NCBI GenBank assembly: GCA_016584305.1
Contig: JACEEZ010020039.1
Span: 317,766-381,765, forward strand
Length of the DNA stretch: 64,000 nt
DNA from: Chionoecetes opilio
Lineage: Eukaryota > Arthropoda > Malacostraca > Decapoda > Majidae
Direction: 5' to 3'
Shown here: one piece after another, positions 56,136-64,000 of the stretch
Position numbering within the stretch: position 1 is the first letter of the stretch
Layout of the letters: the number at the start of each line of letters is the position of its first letter
Program-made: the position numbers and the translations under genes
Notes under the pieces: model-generated
What the model was told of the DNA's origin: nothing
Databases searched by the model: none
The model's input: only the letters and a program-made list of their open reading frames with translations

Positions 56136-58665
56136 TCAGTAGTACTGGTAATGGTACGACGGGGGCGGCGAGGAGTGGTTGTGGTGGCGGGGGTATGGGG
56201 ATGACGGGTACTGGGAGTAGGGAGATGATCTGTCTTTGCTAATCTGAGAATTTGGTGTGGAGGGGGTTGCTGGGGTCCCGGGCTGGAGGGGAACTGCACT
56301 TCCTGTCACGAAAAGTTCCCCGTGGGTGTGGGTGGTGAAGGAGGGAGATAAGTCGGATCTTGGAATGGGGGACATCTGTCTTGAGATGAGCAATGGCGAG
56401 TGAGAAGCAGGCGCAACGATACGACTGATTGGGGGCAAGGGGGGATTAGCTGAGGGGGAGAGTGGCGGACTGCCTATTCCACCTCGGTCCATCCCCAAAT
56501 TGACAAGAGGCGACATTTGTCCATGAGGCGATAGCTGGGAGTAAGGTGGCAGCTGGGTGTGGGGAGAGAGCTGGGTGTGAGGGGACAGCTGGGTGTGGGG
56601 AGACAGTTGGTTGTGAGGAGACAGCTGACCGTGAGGAGACAGCTGGTTACTGGGAGACAGCTGAGAATGAGGTGACATTCCCCGAGCTGCTGGATGCATG
56701 TGGATGGGTGAGTCCATGCGGTGAAGGTCTGGGTCGTGGCGGGGAAGGGTCAGGTCGAGGGAGTGGCGGTCATCGGGGTGGGTGTCCGACACATACACGG
56801 TGGTGCACACTGAGCCTGGTCTGTGTGCGTCACTGGTGTAGGTGAGCGTGCGGCCACTCATGCACAGGTCCATCGAGTGGGCAGGAACTCTCTCCAGCTC
56901 ATACAATTGCGTACGACCTGACTGGTGGCTCACCTCCCCGTGATACCGCTGTTGCAAACTGGCCAGATCAGCCGGTCGAAGGAAGAGATTGGCGCGGGTC
57001 ATGTCCACGCACTGGTCAAGTGGCACAGGCGAGCGCAGACCGTCGGTCGTCACCAAGTAGGAACGAAGAGCATCTGGAGTCGGACTGGGCGAGAGGTAGG
57101 GTGATCGAGGAGGCTCAGGAGAGCGCAGAGCGGGCAGGCCGCGGAAGTCGTGTGGCTGCAGCTCGGGAAGTGACAGTTGATCTGTCAGGTGGTCATTTCT
57201 TGGTGACAGGTGGCCTCCCTCACCCATGGGGTCCAGCCCCATGGAGGTCTCAGAGTCATCCAGGTGGCTGGGAAGGCAATGTTCCTGGCCAACGGGTGTC
57301 AGCTCACCATGACGGTAATGCTTGTAGCTCATATCCAAGCCCACGTTGAGGGAGGAGGACAATGATACCGGAAGTCCCTGCGACACCGGTAGCTGGTCCA
57401 ACACTTGCAGAGTGGGTTCCAGGCCCCCGCCTGAGCTGAGGGGAGTGTGTGGAGCCATAGGTGTTCCAGGATCCACAGGGGTGGCGGGGGTTGGAGGTGG
57501 AAGGTCATCTGATTTTACAAGAGTAAGGTTGTGCGCATGATCGGTATGATGGTGGTGCAGGTCGTCCTGATGGTGGTGCAGGTCGTCCTGATGGTGGTGC
57601 AGGTCATCCTGATGGTGGTGCAGGTCGTCCTGATGGTGGTGCATGTCGTCGTGATGGTGGTGCAGGTCGTCGTGATGGTGGTGCAGGTCGTCCGAAGATG
57701 GAAGAGGATCCAGGGTGGCGTGTAAGTTGTCGTGCAAGTCGTGACCCAGTGAGTCGTGCAGATCCCGCGTCCCGATGGTCTCATGTACCACCATCACCTC
57801 TGGTAAGTCCCGCGGATCATACTCCCGCTCAAGGGTGTACTCCAGGTGTCCCCGCTCGTCCTCGGTCGCGCTGGTGTACTTGATGTGAGTGGCAAGGGCT
57901 GCATCAGGCGGGAGGATCTGCTCGATGGAGGTAACCACGGCTGAGGGCGGGAGGGGCGAATAGCGACCACTGTAGCCCAAGAGGCGGTCGTGGCTGCCCA
58001 CCCCGCCCACCCGGCCGTCCATCTTGAGGGTCTGCTCGGCCACGCTAAGGGCAGCCTCCACCAGTAGCGACGCGTTGGACTCCCGCCGGTACAGTTTCTC
58101 CTCCCCGGTGGCCTCTTCTTCATCCTTCCTCCTCTTCTGAGCTAATTCTTCCTCCAAGCGGTCGTCAAAATCGTACACGTCTCGCGCATTTTCATCTGGG
58201 TCATAGTCACGATCCTGCATCTCCAAGGGATCTCCAAGCCACTTGCGAGACCCCTTGCTGACCAGCCGGGTGGTGGCCGTGGTATATTTGGTTACATAGC
58301 CGTGCAAAGTTGCTGCTGGAGGCAGTTTGGCCGCCGCTGCTAGGAGAAGATCCGCCCGTGACGACGGGGGCGTATCACTGGGACAAACGAGTTGTGGCTC
58401 AGTCTCGGGTGAATTCTCTGCCTGGTGACTGGGTGTGTTCTCTTCCGGCGTTTCGGAACTGCCGTTCGGGGTGTGCGGTGGGTTAAGGGGCACCTTTCCC
58501 CGTGTAGGATCGTTGACCAGCCCGCCAGAGTAGGAATCAAAGGTGTAGGGGATGCAGCGTTCTATAGTGGGCATGCTGTCCCCGTTATAGCCGTGCACCT
58601 TCTTGTAGTGGAACTGGAGACACTGCTTGGTGGTGAAGGCGGCGTTGCAGCTCGTCTCGGTGCAC
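56136..58665 (-). CDS. Last coding exon of a large C2H2 transcription-factor-like gene
   Basis: The exon begins at 58665 after GTCTTACAG and supplies 843 codons to a TGA at 56136-56138. It opens inside a finger (CTETSCNAAFTTKQCLQFHY then KKVH), the last of the protein. A long low-complexity tail follows: a short conserved-looking start (MPTIERCIPYTFDSYSGGL), an acidic DPLEMQDRDYDPDE region, a Glu/Lys segment (EEELAQKRRKDEEEA) that could serve in nuclear import, a His/Asp array at about 57540-57690 (DDLHHHQ units), Pro/Ser-rich stretches, and a run of about nine SPH.QL hexapeptides at 56520-56660. Such tails usually act in transcriptional regulation. The frame is open for 2.5 kb with strong codon bias, so it is real. 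I cannot name the orthologue. Confidence 0.9.
56520..56665 (-). repeat. Coding 18-bp repeat (SPH.QL units) in the large finger gene
   Basis: Plus-strand blocks of the type GGAGACAGCTGGGTGTGGGG recur about nine times, encoding LSPHTQ/LSPHNQ/LSPHGQ hexapeptides. Confidence 0.9.
57530..57695 (-). repeat. Coding 21-bp repeat (DDLHHHQ units) in the large finger gene
   Basis: The plus-strand unit GTCGTCCTGATGGTGGTGCA recurs about eight times. It encodes alternating Asp-Asp-Leu and His-rich triplets, HHHH or HHHQ. Length polymorphism is likely. Confidence 0.92.
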
Positions 58666-58833
58666 CTGTAAGACGGGAGAGATCTGTAAGTGCTGTATGA
58701 GAACACCAACCAGATACCTGATGCCCTGGACTAAGACTAACATGACTATACCTTGAGGAGGGATAATTTACTGCTCTAAACCCATGACTTAAAACCACAC
58801 GTGACATACATAAGTGACTCTGTGATTAGCATG

Positions 58834-58916
58834 GAAACATAAGAACATAAGAACATAAGAAAATAAGGAAGCTACAAGAGGCCGCGAGGCCTACACGTGG
58901 TAGTTCCTGTTACACA
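58834..58916 (-). mobile_element. CR1/L2-like 3' end in an intron
   Basis: Three ACATAAGA repeats are followed by AAATAAGGAAGCTACAAGAG, GCCGCGAGGCCTACACGTGG and TAGTTCCTG, identical in order to the complement of 38510-38573. Confidence 0.88.
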
Positions 58917-58936
58917 CATAGGCGCAGAGGCAGGAA

Positions 58937-59112
<176 letters not shown>

Positions 59113-59124
59113 ACACATTCTTAC

Positions 59125-59231
59125 TTGAATGGCTTGACACCGGAGTGGGTCAGCATGTGTATCTTGAGGTTGCTCTTATTCTGGAACATCTTGCCGCATC
59201 GGTCACACGTCGCTCCCGTGCTCAGGTCCTG
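59125..59231 (-). CDS. Finger exon of the same gene (CDRCGKMF finger)
   Basis: The frame reads QDLSTGATCDRCGKMFQNKS then NLKIHMLTHSGVKPFK, ending AA before GTAAGAATG. The last codon is completed by the first base of the 58665 exon, giving HSGVKPFK-CTETSC, a normal finger linker. The acceptor is CAGCAG at 59229-59234, so the exon begins at 59231 or 59228. A dinucleotide array follows directly in the intron. Confidence 0.88.
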
Positions 59232-59348
59232 CTGCTCCACGTGACGAGGTAAAGAGAGGATGTTGCTATTAATGCATTGATGATGATTGGTGAGGATGTT
59301 GTTATAAGTGGGTGAAATGCAGTCTCGGTTTGGTGTTTCTATGTGTAA

Positions 59349-59380
<32 letters not shown>

Positions 59381-59564
59381 AAGATAAGATATATGATACT
59401 TTGATCCTCTATAGACACTTTGCAAGTACCAACTACAAGGTTATTGACTATACAAAGCGCCACCACGCCAGGACGAACTTGGTGGACTCGAATCGCTGAC
59501 CAAATGCGCAGGGACGCTGCACACGCGAGTTCACGACTCTACCAACCATGCCACCCTGACGGGT

Positions 59565-59565
<1 letters not shown>
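59381..59565 (-). mobile_element. tRNA-derived SINE, second copy, inserted in a (GA)n tract
   Basis: It matches 40727-40906 closely (CTTTGATCCT, GCAAGTACCAACTACAAGG, TCGAATCGCTGACC, CAACCATGCCACCCTGACGG). The flanks GTGAGAGAGAGAGA on both sides show it split a GA microsatellite. Confidence 0.85.

Positions 59566-59653
<88 letters not shown>
59566..59653 (+). repeat. (GA)n microsatellite
   Basis: About 85 bases of uninterrupted GA after GTA. Confidence 0.97.
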
Positions 59654-59655
<2 letters not shown>

Positions 59656-59764
59656 TACACACACACACACCAACAGATAGACACACAAGACTGACACACA
59701 AACATATATAAAGCAAACACTAACACAAAGTAACTAGACAAAGCAACACGTTTATTATACTTAC

Positions 59765-59865
59765 TTTGTGATGGACTTCCTTCAAGTGCCTCTGTAGCGC
59801 CGCCCGGGACCCCAACACCTTGAAACACAACTTGCACTGGAACTCCCGTAGCACCTCGGCCATGT
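59765..59865 (-). CDS. Finger exon of the same gene (CKLCFKV finger)
   Basis: Starting after CTCCTCCCAG the exon reads (D)MAEVLREFQCKLCFKVLG then SRAALQRHLKEVHHK, ending before GTAAGTATAA in phase 0, which fits the next exon. The finger is C-x2-C-x12-H-x4-H. The two bases before the ATG complete a GAC codon with the previous exon, so this ATG is internal and not the start. Confidence 0.88.
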
Positions 59866-59972
59866 CTGGGAGGAGGCGCGTCAGGGTGTTAAGAGTCAGT
59901 GGATCAAGGCTATCAGGAGCGGGTCAGAGAGAAGAATGAGGAGGAGGACGAGGAAGAGGAACCATAGTCACT

Positions 59973-60168
59973 GCATGTTAAGTTGGGGAAAATGGAGCCA
60001 CTTCACTCCCCCCTTCCGAACGCACGGGATTGGCTGAGGTGTTGGGTGTTGTGTCTTTAGGGTGGAACTTTGATTAAAGCATTCTCACCCAACACCAAAC
60101 ACCTCAGCCAATCCCGTGCGTTCGGAAGGGGGGTGTAAAGGGGCCCCATTTTCGCCAACTTAACGTGC
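59973..60168. mobile_element. Palindromic MITE, copy 1, in an intron
   Basis: The ends GCATGTTAAGTTGGGGAAAA and TTTTCGCCAACTTAACGTGC are inverted, and CCTTCCGAACGCACGGGATT with GGCTGAGGTGT recurs inverted in the right arm. No ORF. Confidence 0.82.
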
Positions 60169-60356
60169 GGCGACTATAGTGGTGGACTGTGGCTCTTACC
60201 GCTCCAACCAAGAGGTACGTAAATAAGGAAGCAGTCAGATCTCTCCTCATTACTAACCTCAAAAAGGAAAGAAGAGGTGTTGATAAGCTAATTCTAAGCC
60301 TGATTTTTGTTTATCCATTTTATATTTGTACTTTGTGAAGCAAGATGGTGTAGCCT

Positions 60357-60357
<1 letters not shown>

Positions 60358-60446
<89 letters not shown>
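60358..60446 (+). repeat. (GT)n microsatellite
   Basis: About 88 bases of GT. Confidence 0.97.
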
Positions 60447-60447
<1 letters not shown>

Positions 60448-60503
60448 ATCTTTCCCTTCGTGCAGTGCTTCATATCCCTTCATTCGTATGTGTGGGCAAG
60501 ACA

Positions 60504-60572
60504 TAACATAAGAACATAAGAAAAGAAGGAAGCTACTAGAGGCCGTGAGACCTACACGTGGTAGTTCCTGTG
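60504..60572 (-). mobile_element. CR1/L2-like 3' end in an intron
   Basis: ACATAAGAACATAAGAAAAG, AAGGAAGCTACTAGAGGCCG and CCTACACGTGGTAGTTCCTG match the other tails. Confidence 0.86.
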
Positions 60573-60726
60573 ATACACTGCCGGTGTGTCGAGACAGAGG
60601 TGGGCACACAGACACTAATCATTCAAGACGTGCGTGGTGTAGACAAGCTCCTGCAGGAAGGTGTTGGTGTACAGACGCTACACACTGTCCTCCGGGGTGT
60701 GGTGTGTACTGTACCTAGAACTCGCC

Positions 60727-60906
60727 GCACGTTAAGTTGGCGAAAATGGGGCCCCTTCACTCCTTCCGAACGCACGGGATTGGCTGAGGTGTTGGGTGTT
60801 GGGTAAGAATACCTTGCTCCAAGTTCTGCCCTAAAGCCCCATCAGCCAATCACGTGCGTTCGGAAGGGGGGAGTGAAGAGGCCCCATTTTCGCCAACTTA
60901 ACGTGC
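60727..60906. mobile_element. Palindromic MITE, copy 2, in an intron
   Basis: It has the same ends (GCACGTTAAGTTGGCGAAAA and complement) and body as 59973-60168, 560 bases further on. Confidence 0.82.
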
Positions 60907-60909
60907 TAC

Positions 60910-62255
60910 GAGTATAGGTATTCAGCTACTTGCATGAATGATGTGGTTGTTCTGTGGCTAAACTATTTTCACCTCAACAACAACGACAACAAAAGAATGT
61001 AAGCTTTATCAAAATTTTTGACTACAATAATAGTTTACGTTGCTATCATCATGATGTAAAAAATAACAATTTTTCTATTTGAGAAGAGAATAATAAATTG
61101 TCATAAATACGTATATATATTGTTAAGACCCCTGGAAAGGAAGCATGTTATTGATTAATGAAGCACTGGTCAATTCTTAGACTAAGCATCATCTAAATAA
61201 AATGGACGTAATGTTTTATAAGAAAATAATAATTAAAATACCAAATAATGATAAAAGTGATAATGATCATGATTATAATTGTATTAATAGAAACACGTTA
61301 CAAAACCTCTTAACCTCCACCACAATCTGATCTTTGAGACTGCCTCTTGTTCTTTCTTCTCACTTTCTTCCATTCATTTATTTTCTTTCTTTCTTTCTTT
61401 CAGTCTAGTCACATACTACTCATCAAACCGAAAACCTGCTCACTCACTCACTCACTCACTCACTCACTCCCTCTCTTCATCATCATCACCATTTCCTACA
61501 CCACCAACTACTTTATCTGCATCACTTCTACTGCTTCTGCTATACCCTCTGCCACCGTCATCACCACCATCATCACCATCATTATCTCTATTACCAGTAT
61601 TAACACCATCATTGATTGGACCTTCTGCTCTTCCTGCTCCTGTACCATTACCACCACCGCCATCACCACCTCCCTCATCACCACGACCATCACCGAAACT
61701 ATCACCACCGCCACCATCACCAATTTCATCAATGACTGCTACTGCCATTTCTACCACCACCACCACCAATACCACTACCACCCTCGTCCTCGCCCACAAC
61801 ACCACCACACTAAGCATCACCGGCCTAACACCCCTAACACTGCCTCGAAGCCCCCTCGCCGCGCCTCAACCATGACACGAGGCATAACACAAACCTGAAG
61901 AATTAAAATAGTTAAAAAGTATTTATTTTTTACAAACTGAAGGGAATAGTTAGCCTCTAAAATATATATATAAACACTGAAATGAAGATACCTCAACAGT
62001 GATCATGCATCTGTAAGTAAAATATACCCCAATGATATAAAACATAGTTAATAAAAAACTTTACATATGTATATATATATAAATATATATATACTTTTTA
62101 ATCCAGTTTGTTATTCAGGATGTGACATGAATATACAAAAAAAGGGAAAATCTGAAGAAAAATGTTTAATTGACGTGCAACATGAGCGCAAAGATTGAAA
62201 GTGAGCTCCGGCACTTGAAAGTTTTGTTGGTGCTTGTTAGCGTGTTTATACTGGT
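60910..62255. other. Intronic sequence with low-complexity tracts
   Basis: An (ACTC)n run lies at 61440-61467, and an ATC/ACC trinucleotide-rich stretch at 61540-61850 that opens long Thr/Ile or Val/Met frames. No exon with a finger motif was found. Confidence 0.6.
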
Positions 62256-62262
62256 GACTTAC

Positions 62263-62410
62263 CTGCGTGCATGCGCTTCTGGTGGGAGCGGAGGTGCTGC
62301 GGCTGACAGAACTTCTTGCCGCAGTAGTCACACAGCGGGAAGACACGGGCGGGATTGCGGCCACAGGAGTAGGTCACGTGCATATCCAGCGAGTGTAGCC
62401 GCAAGAAGAA
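62263..62410 (-). CDS. Finger exon of the same gene (CDYCGKKF finger)
   Basis: The frame reads FFLRLHSLDMHVTYSCGRNP then ARVFPLCDYCGKKFCQ and PQHLRSHQKRMHA, ending CACGCAG before GTAAGTCACC in phase 1, compatible with the 59865 exon. The first part, FFLRLHSLDMH, is the C-terminal half of another finger whose Cys pair must lie in an upstream exon. The acceptor is GGCGAACAG at 62411-62419, with a weak pyrimidine tract because a CA microsatellite lies behind it. Confidence 0.82.
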
Positions 62411-62453
62411 CTGTTCGCCGCAAACACACATACACGCACGCACACACACGCAT

Positions 62454-62454
<1 letters not shown>

Positions 62455-62520
<66 letters not shown>

Positions 62521-62532
62521 CACGCACACGAG
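62455..62532 (+). repeat. (CA)n microsatellite next to an exon acceptor
   Basis: CA repeats with CG interruptions, just upstream of the 62410 exon in the gene's direction. Confidence 0.95.
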
Positions 62533-63058
62533 ACAATAAGTCGCCAGGTCCAGTCACGCACGCAGACGTTCGAGAGAGAAAAGAGAAAAGGAAAGACCAA
62601 CTTGAGAATGAGAGAGGGAGTGTCTGGCACGGGAGCGCGTCAGCTGCCGGACCACCCTCATCCTCGGGACGCCCTTGTGGGGCAGCCCAGGGGAGAGGTG
62701 TCCGGGCTGCCGCACTCCCGGCGCAGACGCTTGCTAGACTAAGCTTTCGAGCGGAACCAGGGAGGGCGAGGAGGGGCCTCCACCACACGATCCACCCTTC
62801 GTGTCTTCACCAGCAGGCGGTGGTGTTCTTCCCTTAATCTTGGGATACATATTTCCGAGGTCTGTGATATGTTTCAGGGTGTGGTATTTTGGAATACTGG
62901 AAACTGTCTGCCGTGAGAAGGCTCCATGCAAGCAACAGTGAAGGAATGTCAAGAAACATAGATTTGGATGTGTAAAAATAAGGGAAAGAGCAGCTACAGA
63001 GAAGGTCTTTGTCGGGGCCTTACGTCACGTCTGTCTTATCTATCTATCTATGCATCCA

Positions 63059-63180
<122 letters not shown>

Positions 63181-63667
63181 ACAGTGGATATAATTACTAT
63201 GCATGTGTCAAATTATCTATGCATTCAATATTTCTGTGTATCGGTCAGTCTATGTCTTTTACTTATCCCACAATGGAAGATGTATGTCAGCGAAATTCAA
63301 AGACCGCATTACCAAAGAGATGACACTGACTCCCTTAGGGTGTAAGGTTGTGATAGTTTTGACAAAAATGCATAAAAATGAAAGGAAATAATGAGAGAAC
63401 TGTCCGGCGCGAGATCCCGTGGGTTGTTGTCGTCCGGGTGTGTCGTTGTGACTGAAGGGGGAATGCAGGGCAGAGGAGGAGGAGGCACAGATGCCCGAGA
63501 GTAGCGGTCGGGGCAGTGTGGAGGGTGTCAGGTGGAGGGTGTGGGCAGGGCGAGGCTGCCGAGGAAGCAGGAGGGCTGGCTGAGGGACATGGAGGGACTT
63601 TCTGGCACAATGGGTCACCTAAGGTCAAATAAGGGGGAACTAATGCAAACAAATATGTGCGTAGAAT

Positions 63668-63681
63668 GTGTGTGTGTGTGC

Positions 63682-63774
<93 letters not shown>
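63668..63774 (+). repeat. (GT)n microsatellite
   Basis: GT repeats with two CGTG breaks at the start. Confidence 0.97.
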
Positions 63775-63775
<1 letters not shown>

Positions 63776-63976
63776 TGGAGGGTGTGAGGCAGCCGCCACG
63801 CCCGCCCTGGTCTTGCCCTTACCGTAGGTCGTCCTCTTGACCCCTGCTACTAGGTCACTGGCGGCGTCCCGACCCTACCTGCAGCTGCTTCCTGACCCCA
63901 CGGGCGAGAGTGACTTGCCGCACAGACTAGGAGCCACGCGTGTCCCCTCCCTCACCTCCACCGTCCCGACACTCAC

Positions 63977-64000
63977 CACTGTGCATTCGCTTGATGTGCA
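63977..64000 (-). CDS. Partial exon at window edge, end of a finger
   Basis: HIKRMHSG before GTGAGTGTC is the end of a C2H2 finger with a good donor. It ends in phase 1, whereas the 62410 exon starts in phase 0, so a further exon probably lies between them and was not found. Confidence 0.65.

Noticed and set aside
56546..58700. Plus-strand ORFs opposite the large finger exon
   Set aside because: They are antisense shadows of a well-supported minus-strand exon with clear repeats and finger motif.
61347..61898. 183-residue Thr/Ile/His ORF
   Set aside because: It lies over ATC/ACC trinucleotide-rich intron sequence without splice or domain support.

Overview
This is a eukaryotic, AT- and GC-patchy, very repeat-rich window. 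It most likely comes from an arthropod and probably a decapod crustacean. That assignment is inferred from four things: interstitial TTAGG/CCTAA-type arrays, very long dinucleotide microsatellites, tRNA-derived SINEs, and a dense mix of CR1/L2-like, RTE-like and RNase H-bearing non-LTR retroelements with pogo/Tigger and hAT DNA transposons. No bacterial gene organisation is present, and genes appear as exons with GT-AG boundaries.

Layout. 1-10 kb: four copies of one non-coding ~1.5 kb foldback-type element, two of them (6916-9945) fused tail to tail into a 3 kb palindrome. A truncated RNase H-bearing non-LTR element and two exon-like pieces of a possible membrane-protein gene lie between the copies. 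10-15 kb: GC-rich 120-bp tandem units, a G-rich minisatellite, and a pogo-like element carrying a TTAA-flanked element and a 516-bp palindrome. 15-19 kb: an intronless-looking 12-finger C2H2 gene (15579-16691), then a split ORF interrupted by a hAT element that itself contains a Tigger element. 19.4-26 kb: a 3.3 kb tandem duplication, each unit carrying a TA-flanked element with an RTE insertion and its 12-bp target duplication. 26-29 kb: a small two-exon gene (27048-28029, minus) between two retroelement 3' ends. 29-34 kb: SINEs, degenerate tandem repeats and AT-rich sequence. 35-37.7 kb: a decayed 2.7 kb hAT-like transposon with perfect 8-bp target duplications. 37.9-39.7 kb: a second, 10-finger C2H2 gene on the minus strand, the inverted paralogue of the first. 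40-54 kb: almost only repeats (SINEs, telomere-like arrays, hairpins, microsatellites). 54-64 kb: the 3' part of a large multi-exon C2H2 transcription-factor-like gene on the minus strand, at least five exons and running off the right edge.

The genes do not form a pathway. The two paralogous finger proteins and the large finger gene are nuclear DNA-binding proteins by family. The rest is a record of nested transposition, and in several places an empty site inside the window shows the order of insertions.
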